Made by a program: the position numbers and the translations under genes. From Perkinsus olseni (Eukaryota > Perkinsozoa > Perkinsida): 40,861 bases of DNA. The notes beneath the pieces were generated by a model that saw only the letters and a list, made by a program, of their open reading frames with translations, was not told the DNA's origin and did not search any database. Shown here in pieces: positions 21,757 through 33,362 of the stretch. How positions within the stretch are numbered: position 1 is the first letter of the stretch; every line of letters starts with the position of its first letter. The stretch covers positions 1 to 40,861 of the forward strand of contig JABANN010000305.1 of assembly GCA_013115125.1 (NCBI GenBank), given 5' to 3'.

Positions 21757-22581
21757 CTGTTCATCAGAGCATGCGGCAAGATTGATGTTATTTCTCGTTC
21801 CATCCAGAGACGTCCTTGTGTTTCCACTACACAATGACTCGGATAATGATAAGACGATGAGATGAAGGTATGATGTTGAAGTGCCATCCTCTCCTTCCCA
21901 TCTCCTCGAACAGCAAGCCCTCCTAACGAAGGCAGGATACCGCTCAGGGACTGCACATTCACCGTGTCTTGCCAATTGTAGTCAATGAGGCTGCATAATA
22001 CTTCACGCAGTATGACATCCGCGCCACCGGTACTACCATACAGTAGAGGTGAGGTTATTTTCAGCTACTTTCTAGTACCAAATTATCTCTTCTGCCCGTG
22101 TTGATCGTGCTGCTATTACAGCTTTGTACAGCAGCGCTATACCGTCCTCCCCACAAAACATCCACTGACAACGCAAAGGCTTAAACGACATCAGCGCGAA
22201 GCGACAGTCTCGAAAAGTCCTTGACATTACTAGCCATTGCTGCTTTCGGCAGTCACACTCGTCGCAAAAAATAATGACAATTGTGCGGCGGTAGAGGAGA
22301 GGTTGACGCCCCTTTCGCTGATGCCGCTCCCTCGAGCGATCATCATCATCCTCATTACAGGGCTCAACTACAGATCATCATTGCAACAGGAGAGAGTACA
22401 AAAGAGTTCAGTAGTAAGTAGTAGAGGTAGTAGTAGCAATAGTGATTGCAGACCAGCTTGCATGTTGGGAGTGATGGAGCTCCAAACAACATGGCTACTG
22501 GTAGTAGCAGTACTGTGGAAGATGGTTATACGACAAGTTAACATACTTCAGCCATCATCAAATTCTACAATCCGCAACCCA
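21757..22581. other. Convergent 3'-3' intergenic region with a trinucleotide-like tract
   Basis: This lies between the ends of the RPGRIP1-like (+) and MORN (-) genes. I see no convincing gene. Reading frames on both strands are short and lack matched splice sites. A GTA/AGT-rich imperfect tract sits at about 22411-22443. Confidence 0.45.
22411..22443. repeat. Imperfect GTA/AGT trinucleotide tract
   Basis: A run built from GTA, AGT and TAG triplets with interruptions lies in non-coding sequence between two convergent genes. It is the type of low-complexity tract that varies in length between strains. Confidence 0.6.
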
Positions 22582-24345
22582 TTATTGTTGCTGGGTAGCG
22601 TCATCGGCCGCGGACTTGGCAGGGGCATCAGTTCCTGCTGCAGCTGCAGGCGCGTCCTTGGAGGCCTCAGGTGCGGTACTGCCAGCAGCCTGACAGAGTA
22701 GGGCTGATGACTGAGGATCTACCGAGCTGCCATGCTTACCTGCGGGGGACCCAACCAGCGAACTCTGTGGCCATCTTCCCACTCGCCTTCTCGGACCTGA
22801 ATAGCAGCTAATCGAGAAAAGAGAGTAACGGCAGGAGTAGCTAGTACCTCTCCCTTGGCTGTTCGATAAATACCACGACCGTTCTGCTTTCCAGCCTTCC
22901 AGCCACCTTCATACCTACAAATGAAAGCATTGGTTCATCTTGAGGAGCCCGTGCGCGGGCCCAGACTTACCGACGACCATCCGGCCATGTGAACACTCCG
23001 TGGCCGTCCTTCTGGTCATTCACGTACTGTCCCTCGTATCTGGTGGTACGGACGATGTCACCGGTGGTGACACGAGCAGTAACAAATACTACTTCCGTCC
23101 GTCAACCCAGATGAAAGTTCCCTTGCCGTGCATTCGGTTGTCCTTCCATTCACCTTCATATTTGCGGCCATCACCTGCTCATGAGCAATGAGAGTCCAGC
23201 GGTGGGCTGCTGAGGGGCCTTACCCCAGCTGTAGGTGCCGTAGCCTTCAATGTCGTTATTGACGAAGGAACCCTCATAAACTGAGTTGTCAGTCCACGAG
23301 AACCGACCGTGGCCGTCCTGAGACAGAATATGCACTGTTATGTTAACAACGAAGATGATGGTTACTCAACCCACCTTCTTGCCATTCTTGTACTCTCCTT
23401 CGTACTTGGCTCCATCAGGCCAGTCCTCCCGGCCGAAGCCGTCTTGTTTATCATCCTTCCACTGACCAGTATACCTAAATTGTAATATTATCCCGGAGAC
23501 CCCGTCACAGCTAGAAGCCTGTCATGCTCTCACCTGCTGCCATCAGCGTGATAGTAAGTGCCCTGACCATCAGCCTTGTCGTCCTTCCACTCACCATCGT
23601 ATATATCACCATCAGCATGTGTGAATTTACCTACCATCGCCACTCAGCAGGGACTGTCCAGCAGGCTTGGCACTTACCCTTGCCACAAGCCTTATCGCTC
23701 TTCCATTCTCCTTCGTACTTAGCACCATCAGGCCACACCTGAACGCCGTACCCATCCCGTGAGTTGCCCGACCATTCACCAGTGTATCTGCATGAAGGGA
23801 GAGCATCGAACAAGGAGATCCAAGGACTATAATCAGCATTACATTGCGCCATTCTCACACTTGAAAGGTGCTCTCTTCTCCCGGGCTCCTCCTGCCGCTC
23901 CAGCAGCCGTAGTAGCAGCTACTTCACCATTCGCTGAACCTGCCAGACAAATACTCAATCGAGCGTATTTCATTGGAGCTAGAGTATTAGAAAACGTTGA
24001 GCGAGGACTACCGTGCGGAGACGCGGCCCTACTATTATCAGCAGTAGTCGCTGTAGGGCCTTGACGTTGATGTTGGTCATCGTTGGTAGCCCCAGCACCA
24101 CCTGAAGCAGCGCCAGCAGCAGCAGCCGCGGCGGCTCCCCCTTGGGAGTCGTTGGCGGTCGGCCGAGGGCTACTACTGCTAGTAGTGGCATTGTGAGAAT
24201 TACCAGCTGCCGCTGCTGCTGCTGCTGATGCATCTTGCTGTTGCTGTTGGGAGGCATCCTTGGGTGGCCTTGTGGGGGCTGATGCTGCGTTACTAGGCTC
24301 CTGAGGTGCCTCATGTTTGCTACCGAGGCAAGCGCAATTTCCCAT
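22582..24345 (-). CDS. Acylated MORN-repeat protein (422 aa, ten exons)
   Basis: Exons 24345-23861, 23787-23678, 23630-23534, 23474-23375, 23317-23224, 23174-23093, 23039-22971, 22914-22848, 22796-22740 and 22689-22582 close in one frame through introns of 47-73 nt. The start MGNCACLGS is a textbook N-myristoylation site (Gly2) with cysteines at positions 4 and 6 for palmitoylation, so the protein should sit on a membrane. A low-complexity region follows (glutamine and alanine runs, serine-rich). About nine MORN repeats come next ([32 protein letters not shown] and so on to [13 protein letters not shown]), then an Ala-rich tail. MORN proteins of alveolates often organise membrane skeletons, basal complexes or flagellar bases. 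Repeat boundaries roughly match exon boundaries. The exact role is inferred. Confidence 0.9.
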
Positions 24346-25093
24346 TGTTAAAAAGCTTTGATATTAATGTAACCGAGGAGACCTCTACTGAAGACACCGC
24401 AATACGCAAGAGAATCCACTTACCACCACCTGAGAGCTATAGACGACCCAGAGACGAAGAAGGTTGCTTTCACGGACTACTAAGAGAGAGAGGGCGAAGA
24501 CAGTACGACTACAGTGCGGTAGAGTGACTCTGCTGATGCTGTGTGTAAGTTTGTTCGTAGGACAGATCACACAATTCCTGTCCGAAGCTAGAAAACTGTA
24601 AGAAAATCGCGCTGAAAAGTTAATTTCCATTCATGACGATGTAATTGATGATAGGAGGATGATAACGATGAGAGGAGACCTGCAGGTATCACTATTTACT
24701 AGCGTCGGCGCTCGTGGCGCATGAAAGGCAATAATGAGGAGCCAAATTTTCAGTAGCACTACTGTCTACTTGAGATCTGACGATGAGGCTCGGCAGGCTC
24801 GTCATCTCAGTTGACGTCTAGGAGAGTCCTCTGCTGCGAGTAAGTTTAGTGATGAAGTGGAACGAAATGTTGAAGTGCTTAAGTTGTAAGATCCACAAGG
24901 AACAATGGCTCGGAGATCGCTCGCCAGGGCGTAGCGAGATTGGCATCTTCAGTGCGTACCTTGAAAGTTTTGTGTAGAAGATACGCTTTCTCTTCTTGGC
25001 GGAACTCTATGGCGAAGTAATCGCGGTAAAGTGCTGGTCACACTGTCCGTGATACTGGCTGAACTCTCAGTTGTCTTTGAAAGTTTTCCGCGA
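24346..25093. promoter_or_regulatory. Divergent intergenic region between MORN and GRP94 genes
   Basis: The minus-strand MORN gene starts at its left edge and the plus-strand GRP94 gene at its right edge, so this 748-bp gap must hold both promoters and 5' leaders. I see no gene in it. A 73-aa plus-strand frame at 24306-24527 overlaps the MORN start codon region and has no features. No heat-shock or ER-stress element can be identified reliably by eye. Confidence 0.5.
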
Positions 25094-28000
25094 ATGCGAT
25101 TTTCGCGTCTAATCGCCATCCTCTTTTTACCCCTTCTGGCGGTCATCGCCGAGGAGCAAGCTGGTACGTCGTCAAAGTCCCTGCTCGCAACTTCCCTTCC
25201 ATCTTATCATCCCTTCAGTCGACAGCACCTCTGAACTCTCCGCCGAGTACGAAGAACATGCTGAGAAACACGAGTTTCAGGTGAGTCTCCGGGAAGGCAC
25301 TCTAGCCGAGACGCTGCACTTTGTTGTTGCAGGCTGAGGTCAGTCGTCTGATGGACATCATCATCAACTCCCTTTACACTCACAAGGAGGTTTTCCTTCG
25401 CGAGCTCATCTCGAATGCTGCCGATGCTCTTGAGAAGGCGAGGTGAGTGAAGCGCTTCTTGCCCCGTCCGTCATTCGACGTACCCTTCCTCCTGCTAAGG
25501 TACAATAGTCTTCAAGATCCCGAGTACTTGAAGGAGAAGCCGGACCTGGGCATCAAGATCGACTACGATGATAACGCCAACACGCTCACTATTATCGATT
25601 CTGGTATCGGCATGACCAAGGCGGACCTCATCAACAACCTGGGAACTGTTGCCAAGTCTGGCACTAGCAACTTCTTGGAAGCCATGGCTGAGGGAGGTGA
25701 GCCGAACAAGCATGCAAATGAGTGCTATGTTGTGCTGCAGGTTCGGACGCCAACCTGATCGGCCAATTTGGTGTCGGCTTTTATTCGGCCTTCCTGGTCG
25801 CGGACAAAGTCACCGTAGCGTCGAAGAACAATGACGATCCTGAACAGCATATCTGGGAGTCTAGTGCTGATGCTAGTTTTTCTGTCGGCCCGGATCCTCG
25901 TGGCGATACCCTTGGTCGCGGAACGGAAATCACCCTCCATTTGAAGGAAGATGCTCATGAATATCTTGAAGAGGTGAGTTACTCTCCTTGTCTGCGACGT
26001 AGATCTTTCACGCGTTACTGCATTGCTAGGGGTAACAACTTCTTTCAGAGCCGCCTGAAAGATCTCGCGACGAAGTACTCCCAGTTTGTGCCGTACCCTA
26101 TCTCGTTGAAGACCAAGAAGGAAGTGGAGTCCGATATTGACGAGGAGGAGTCTGATGAAGAGACTGATAAGGAGGATACTGACGTGAGTGGAGTTTTTCT
26201 TGTGGATGAATGTTCCATTTGTATGGCATGTGAGCTCAGGTTGAAGTGAAGGACGAGTATGAGGTTGAAGACGAAGACGAGGAGAAGGAGAAGCCTAAGA
26301 AGAAGGAAACTGTTTACGACTACGAGCAGGTGAGGGTATTTGTAATTGTAGAGTGTGGAGATTCTCGTGCTCTCCCGGTCAGGTTAACACACAGAAGGCG
26401 CTCTGGTTGAGGGACAAGGATGAGATCTCTGATGAGGATTATGAGCAGTTCTATATGGTATGACGATGCCGGGAATGTAGACTGTTTTTCGACAAGTGTC
26501 CTCGTCACCTATTGTAGGCAATCGCCAAGGACCACATGGGCCCTCTTGCCTACACCCACTTCAGTGCCGAAGGGGAGATCGAATTCAAGGCCATTCTCTT
26601 CATTCCTAAGAAGGCTCCATACAACTTCATGGAGAACTACTGGGAGAAGAAGTCTGAGATCAAACTTTATGTTCGCAGAGTAAGTTGGCCAGAGGTCGAT
26701 CTCGCGCCGACTCTGCAGTGGCCCCGTGTGCTGTTCAGGTTTTGGTGGCTGACAAGTTCGACGAACTCTTGCCTCGCTATCTTAACTTCATTACTGGTGT
26801 TGTCGACTCTGACGATCTCCCGCTCAATGTGAGTCTCTGAGTTCGCTTGTTGGTGTCGAGAGGTATGCCGACTTTCTACTCTCAGGTGTCACGTGAGCAG
26901 CTACAGCAGAACAAGATTTTGAAGGTCATTTCTAAGAAGCTGGTCAGAAAGGTTCTGGAGATGATCAAGAAATTGGCTCTGGTAGTAGTTGCTATGATGC
27001 TGGGATCTCGTGGTATCTCGCTTTCAGGAAGATGAGAAGTTGAAGGCGGAGCAGGCCAAGGTTAGTGATGAGGAAGAGGAGGAGGATAAGAGCTCCAAGG
27101 ACAAGGAAACTGACTGGGGTAAGGCAGCCTTGAAAATGTCACGGTTAATACCCCGCTCACTCAGACAAGTTTTACTCGGCGTTCGGCGATAATCTTAAGC
27201 TTGGCTGCTACGAGGATGACGCCAACCGCTCGAAAATCGCCAAGCTTCTCCGTTTCAAGACCACTAAGAGTGGTGATAAGGTTATCTCCCTTGATAAGTA
27301 AGCTCATAACTCTCGCCCGTCACGGGTGTTGGTATACGGTTTTTTCAGGTACGTTGAGGATATGGATGAGAATCAGGACTCGATCTATTACATGAGTGGT
27401 GAAACCATTGATGTGAGCGAGAGGATTTCAGGTTGCTCGATATCTCGACGGTGGTTCTCCTGTCAGGTTATGAAGAAGAATCCATCCTTGCAGATTTTCA
27501 ATAAGAAGGGTATCGAGGTGCTGCTTCTCGACAACCAGTTGGATGAGCCATGTGAGAAGTTATTCTACGTCTCTGTTCGTGTTGTGATTGTCGTCGGTGT
27601 GCAGGCATGCAGCGTCTTACCGATTATGACGGTAAGAAGCTCGTATCCATCCAGAAGGCTGATGTCAAACTTGATGAGACCGAGGACGAGAAGAAACGCT
27701 TCTCGAAGCTTCAGAAGATGTAACTGTCCCGTAGATCCTTCCCGTTCTTGTGGTGATCGTTCTGTGTGTAGGTACAAGCCTTTGACTAAGTGGTACAAGG
27801 ATATACTCGCGAAGGCCTCCAAGGAGGATCCCGAGGCCAACTACAACTACGGTGTCGCGGCTGTTACCACCTCCAAGAGGCTCGTCGATGCTCCTTGCGT
27901 TGTGGTGTCGGACCAGTTCGGGTAGTGGTGGCTGTATAGGAGTATTCGAGTGAGGTTCTCCTCCACAGGTATACTGCTCAACAGGAGAAGATTATGAGAG

Positions 28001-28607
28001 CTCAGGCCTTCCAGGACAAGACGCAACTCCAAATGATGACTGGTCGCCGTACATTAGAGCTCAACCCTGACCATCCCGTCATCAAGGACCTGCTTGAGAA
28101 GGTATTATATGGGCTGGTGGTGAGGAGAGATTACTGGGTACTATTCAGGTTAAGGAGGACAAGGCCGACAAGAATGCTGAGGATACTGCAGTCGTACTCT
28201 TCCAGGCGGCTATGCTCGACTCTGGATACGAGATTGTCGATCCTCATGCGCTTGTTAAGAAGGTAACTTTGTCCTTGTTGTCGCCGCTGTTCAACCATCT
28301 TTCGCAGGTCTACTCTCTCATGAGCGAATCTCTCGGTGTTGACCCCAGCACTCCTGTCGAGGAGGTAGTAGACGTTCCGTAACGTATTTCTGTGACCGGG
28401 CGTTTCGCAGGTTGAAGTACCGGAGGACGAGGAGGAAGTAGAGGAGCCATCCGAGGAGGAGAGTGATATTGACAACGCCACCACCACTACTGAGGAGCCC
28501 GAGGAGGACTTCACTACAGAGGAGGAAGCTTCTGTGGTGAGTGTTGGTGGTCATTCGCGCGCTTCCCTGTATGCGGTGTCTTCCAGGAGTCGGATGATGA
28601 GCTGTGA
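25094..28607 (+). CDS. Endoplasmin (GRP94), ER HSP90 chaperone, 802 aa
   Basis: Twenty-two exons (first 25094-25163, last 28587-28607) join through 21 GT-AG introns of 44-75 nt and close to 802 residues, the normal GRP94 length. A signal peptide leads ([19 protein letters not shown]). The GHKL ATPase domain shows [11 protein letters not shown] with catalytic Glu68 and Asn72, DSGIGM at 114-119, GTVAKSGT, and [11 protein letters not shown] near 154-164. A charged acidic/lysine linker, the middle domain ([33 protein letters not shown] with the catalytic-loop Arg) and the C-terminal dimer domain ([33 protein letters not shown]) follow. The tail is strongly acidic and ends SDDEL, an ER-retrieval signal. 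It folds secreted and membrane proteins in the ER lumen. The ATG at 25094 directly precedes the signal peptide. Confidence 0.97.
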
Positions 28608-28621
28608 GAAGGGCGCCGTGG

Positions 28622-28880
28622 ATGGTGCGGAAGCAAGACACCCCGGCAGTCAAGTAATTTTTTAGGCGACTGTGATGCTGTTGATCGGAGCTCATCACAT
28701 TCAGCTCTGTTTCTCAATTCAAGGGTGTAGCGTTGATGTTACTCAGTGGGTTGCTCGGTATGTGTCGACCTGTTGCCGTGGTGATCATTGTTCGTCTTGT
28801 TCACTGAACAAGACGGCGCGCTTCTGGTTCATCAGAAGAGGGATGCTGTCCGGCAGCAGCTGTCGAACAATCCTCTCTGA
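28622..28880 (+). CDS. Possible 50-aa hydrophobic protein (three exons)
   Basis: Exons 28622-28653, 28705-28757 and 28813-28880 close in frame through introns of 51 nt (ending CACATTCAG) and 55 nt. The product starts MVRKQDTPAVN, has one hydrophobic stretch (FKGVALMLLSGLLDGALLV) and a short charged tail. It could be a small single-pass membrane protein. The start lies only 14 bp after the GRP94 stop, which leaves almost no room for a separate promoter. The frame may instead be a chance product of 3' flank sequence. A further hydrophobic frame at 28926-29000 (GVVVGFTVLAADNVKQ) might be another exon or a separate small gene. I could not link it. Confidence 0.4.
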
Positions 28881-29039
28881 ATTTGAGTGTCCCTCGTATC
28901 CTCCCTCGTATCGTTAAACTGCATTATGACTCCATTGCCAGGCGTAGTAGTTGGTTTTACTGTTCTGGCTGCTGATAATGTCAAGCAGCCCCCGAGCAGG
29001 TGGTGGCCTCTACCGGCCCCGAGGGCATCATCGTAAGCG

Positions 29040-32000
29040 ATGGCCAGTAGCAGTCGATGGACGTGGTCATCGTTACCGTATACCGGCTGGAAAAGGCGCG
29101 AACGATGGGGTAGTAGGGGTTTGAGCGGAGGGAAAACCAGGGGAATCGGGCAGGCTGCGCTCGTCTGTAGTCTTCGTTGGCTAGCCTTCTATATCAGAGG
29201 CAGTAGTGTTATTCTGTCGAGCTCTTCTTGTGTCAGTCCTCTGTTACTTCCCCTACACTATCGAGTACTACACAGGAAAACCCCTACTCCTCGTCCTCTT
29301 CCTCGAAGTATTGTAGTTTACCCGAACCTCCAGAGACTGTTACTGATCATGCTAGTACATCGAGTAGCTCAGTGAGCCGCACTCCCTGCGCATCTGGCTC
29401 CGTTGTGGATACTTCTACTTCCCTGGGCCCGCTATCGTCCGTCTCGGCCCGAGCTCTCACTCTGGCTATCCCGCGAGGGTACTTGTCGATAAAAGATGTC
29501 GTTAAATGCAGCGAACTGGTCTGCTCACGATGGCGTTCTTTTGGGCAGAGGAAGTGGCTGAAGCTGGCCGTCTGCCATTGCTCGGTGGAGGACGGTGAGG
29601 AGCGTCGGTGGTTCTGGATGAACTACTGCGGCCGTGTACGCGAGTTGCCGTTGCTGCGTGAATTCGACGGGGATATTCGGAAGTGTTACGACTACTACGT
29701 TCACGCCGGCGTGGATGAGTATAGCGAGTTGGAGCACGAGATCGCTCGGGACGTCCGCCGCACTCTACCCACGCACGAGCTATTCGTCAGAGACCAGGGA
29801 GGGATTCACGAGAAGTTGAAAAATGTCCTCATCGCTGTGGCCAACGCGAACCCGACAGTCGGGTACGAGAGCCACTCGGCTGCGCGACAAGACTATCCTC
29901 AGATACTGTCAAGGCATGAACTTCATAGCGGCGGTGCTGCTCCTGCATCTGGGCCTCGATCCGGCCAATGCGTTCATCATGATGCAGTGTTTGCTGGACA
30001 ACTACCATTACAGATATCTCTTCTCGCCCGGCGTGCCGCTACTGCCTCTCAGAATGTAGTGCGGTGGGCTTGATTTGGTGGTTTTGTGGTATTGCTACTC
30101 CTCAGGAGGCAATTTTCCTGCGTTGCCCGGAAGAACCTCCCCGCGTTGTGGCATCATCTCAACAGCCATTCCTTCACGATGGACGTATTCTCTCAGCAAT
30201 GGGTGATGACTCTATTCGGCTACTACGTGGACGCTGACTTCCTCAAGTACGTTTATGACCTCTTCTTCCTTTGCGGGTGGAAGGCTGTGTTCAAAACTGG
30301 TGAGTTGGTGGAGGGGGGCGATTCGTAGCCGGACGGGATCTAGTAGGGATGGCTATCCTGGCGGCATTGGAGCCGAAGATCCTGAAGATGAATATGGAGG
30401 AGATCTCTCGCTACATGCAGGTTAGGAGTGGACGAGCGCGAGAGGCGGAGAAGTCGTCTGTTGTTTAGAATTCAAAGCATGGTACGGACTTTATGAGAGC
30501 TGAAGATGATACTGGCAGAAGGTTGGCCCAGGAGAGAGCGATGTTGAAGATACTCAACGGGTGTAAGGTAGTAGTGCTGCTATTGCCAGGCAAAGGGGTT
30601 CATGCTGCCAGCATGATGCTGGTAGGGGGTCATCAGCACGTCAGGTGACCAATCGTGACTTAATAGAGTACGCTGGGGAGTTCCAGACAGCCCGGCTACT
30701 CGAGGCGATCAAGAACATCCCCGCTAGTCTGTTAGAGTCCAGTAGGCATTGACTTTGTCAGCTGGGCTGGGAGTTGGAGCTCATGCACGCAACCAGGTGA
30801 TGTCGAGCCAGTAGAGCAGCATGATGATCTCTCCTCGTCGTCGCGGTCTTTACGAGAGAGGCTGAGTGATGGCATCAGCACAATCCAAGGGGCCATAATG
30901 AGGAGGCCTGGTACCAATGGGGAGACGGGGAGCCATCTGTCGGTGGGAGGGGGTAACGAGAAGCAGACGGATGATGATGAAGCTCGAGTGGGGTTGAGCA
31001 GTGGCACCAGGTGTTTGCATCGGTTTGGTGATCGCAGGTAGACTCGCCGATAGCGCTGGGTGTAATAGGATTCTCAGTGGAGCCCCCGGGGGACCTGGTC
31101 ATCGACACTAATGCTTTGATCACCAAAAACAAGCCGCTGTGGCGCGAAGGACGACCGTCCAGAGACTGTACGACCGCTGTGTTGATTGCCCCGATGTACT
31201 GAGCTCGTTCTCAGCACCGGGGAGCTCCTCCCTACGAGTACCATTGCGGCAAGTGTGCGAACTGAAGCACGCTATCAAAGCGCGCAACGACCAGCTCGGA
31301 CAGGACATGGCGGCGCTCACGACGAGGCTCTCTAATTTCGAAGTACCGAACTTGCTGCCCGAACTCGCAACCGTCAATAATCTCTGATCTCTCAGACGCA
31401 GAAGCTCCTTCCGGCAGAGAAGCATCGGGACGACCTCGCAATCTTCAGAGATCGTGCACTGGCGCGGTACCGCATGCTGCAGCAGCGGAAGCTTGTCCTG
31501 TCGGCGAAGCTGCAGGAGCGGGCTCGGGAGTCTGTCACGCCGGAGAGTCCACCGCCTGTCATATCAGCAGCCGACCTCTCGCCGTTCTCTCGGACGACAC
31601 CCGTGGCCAATCTTACACAGCGGCGCGACTCTGCTGACTTCATCATCAGCAGGAGGGAATCGTTAGACGATATGGCCCTTCTGGGAGTACCGCCGTCCCC
31701 CACCAGCCTTCGGTACCGAGACTCGAGCACTGTAGATGACGTGAAAGAGGGCGAGCCACTGCAGGTAGGCCACGGCTCATCATCGACAGCGAACTTGTGT
31801 TTCCGCCCAGAGAACACTGGAGAGGGTGATTCAAGTTGAGAGGGAGTGCCATACCGCCAAGGAGGCCCTTTCCCAGAGGAGCAAGGAATATGCAGCCGCC
31901 CTGAACGAGTAGGTGGGGGAGCTCGTGAGCAGAGGAGCTCATAATGTCGCAGATGTCGCGAATTAGAAGAGGTGAAGAAACGCTACGTCCAACAGACGAC

Positions 32001-32215
32001 GCAGTTTATGTCCGACATGGAAGTCACGATCCAAGAGTTGGTGGGTGGCGGGCTGGACCACCCTCTTGAGGGAGGAATGTTGCGGTGCTGCTTCCTCAGG
32101 TTTGGTCGACGATAGGCGGGTCAGCTTATCGGCCGCGGCAGTCCTCTCCCAGGCGGCATTGAAGCCAGTGTTGTCTTGTGTAGTTCCAACAATTGTCTCA
32201 ATATTTTTGATATAG
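29040..32215 (+). CDS. F-box plus TBC (Rab-GAP) plus coiled-coil protein
   Basis: An F-box-like segment (IPRGYLSIKDVVKCSELVCS then RWRSFGQRKWLKL, about 29480-29570) precedes a TBC domain. The TBC shows the arginine finger EIARDVRRTLP (I-x-x-D-x-x-R), the glutamine finger GYCQGMNFIAAVLL across a 40-nt intron (29863-29902), and QQWVMTLFGYY plus FFLCGWKAVFKTGMAILAAL. Resolved exons include one ending 29862, then 29903-30055, 30106-30299, 30347-30420 and 30469-30567. Later exons code a linker and coiled coils (CELKHAIKARNDQLGQDMAA, RYRMLQQRKLVLSAKLQERA, RELEEVKKRYVQQ) to a stop at 32215. TBC proteins switch off Rab GTPases. The F-box suggests a link to SCF ubiquitin ligases. The first exon and the joints at 30570-31140 are uncertain. 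The ATG at 29040 is the best start seen. Confidence 0.82.
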
Positions 32216-32276
32216 GAAGGCTTGTGTTCATCCAGTAGAGGAAAACTCGAACTCAACACGACAGAGGCGAAGGTGA

Positions 32277-33291
32277 TCACTGAGTAGGGCATGCAGCACT
32301 AGCAGCACTGCCAGCATCTATCTTCCTCGTCTGCCGTCCACGACGGGGCTCTCTGCTCACCGGCCCCAATGAGAACTTAGGCCTGCCATTTGGCATGCCT
32401 GGGTTGGTGCTGCAGTTGCTCGAATCGTGGGAGTCCACGTCGCCCGATCGAAACGAGGCCCGCGAGGAGGCCTCGCTGACGCATCCTGGCGAGAACCTCA
32501 CGTCAGCTACGTTCTTGCTTGCATACCCGCTCCTCCGAGACCTCAAGGAACTTCTAGGCTCCGTCTGGAGCTCCGAGGTCATCGGCTTCACAGGTGTGAA
32601 TTTGCGCTGCTGTGCAGCATCCACGGTAGAACACTCGCTCGTATCGTACGTCTCAAAGTAGCCCGATCGTTGGGTAGAGCTCGTCGTGGGCGCCAAACCA
32701 AGCTCTACATCGAGGGACGGTGGAGGGGACGTCGTGACAGTGGTATGATGAGGCTGCTTCGGCGCAGCTTCTGCCTCGTCGTTCTCTAGTGCCCATGAGA
32801 TGGCGCTGGCTAGGGCCTGTCGGAGATGCTGTATGGTCTGTTCCCGGTCAACGAGCAGTAGTGCCCCATCTCGAGCCCTGTCCTCCAGCTCTCGTTTGAG
32901 TCGGGCATTCTCGAGCCGTAGCCTATCGAGCTCCCTGAGAGACCGCTCCGCCTCGAGTGATGCTTCTCGCTCCAACTGTCGAGAAACCTCAAGATCGGTT
33001 GACGCGGATGAAAGTTCGCGCTGTCGCTGCCGCAGACCTTCGACTGCCTGAAAAGGGACTGTACAGGAACAACTACCAAGGGAAATTCACTTCTGCCAAC
33101 TGGGCCTTCAAGTTGGCCCTCTCTCTTTCCAGGCGATCTATCTCATCGGCCATCCTGGTCTCAGTCAGCTTTCGACGATGGAGTTCCTTCAACAGTCGGG
33201 TGCACTCCTCCGAAGAGCCCCTCTTGGAGCCCGGCGGAGTGGCGATGCTAAAATTCTGACTCTCCTCGCTTCCCCATACGGCGTTGGACAT
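32277..33291 (-). CDS. Two-exon coiled-coil protein (323 aa)
   Basis: Exons 33291-33091 and 33047-32277 are joined by a 43-nt intron (33090-33048, ending TCCCTTTTCAG) and close to 323 residues. The N-terminal half is a strong coiled coil (ECTRLLKELHRRKLTETRMA, DEIDRLERERANLKAQLAE, then VEGLRQRQRELSSASTDLEV and RSLRELDRLRLENARLKREL). The C-terminal half is disordered, serine- and arginine-rich (SSLRSRRSGYASKNVADVRF). No family recognised. It is probably a cytoskeletal or scaffold protein. Its 3' end faces the TBC gene's 3' end across 61 bp, and its start is 71 bp from the end of the next coiled-coil gene. Confidence 0.8.
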
Positions 33292-33362
33292 GAATCAGGA
33301 GGGAGTCTGCGGTAAGATGCGTCAATGCAGAAACTAAACTCAACCCAGTGCGAGCGCTACTG

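Noticed and set aside
25094-28607. Cytosolic HSP90 instead of endoplasmin
   Set aside because: The signal peptide at the start, the GRP94-type charged linker and the SDDEL end, together with the absence of an MEEVD tail, point to the ER form.
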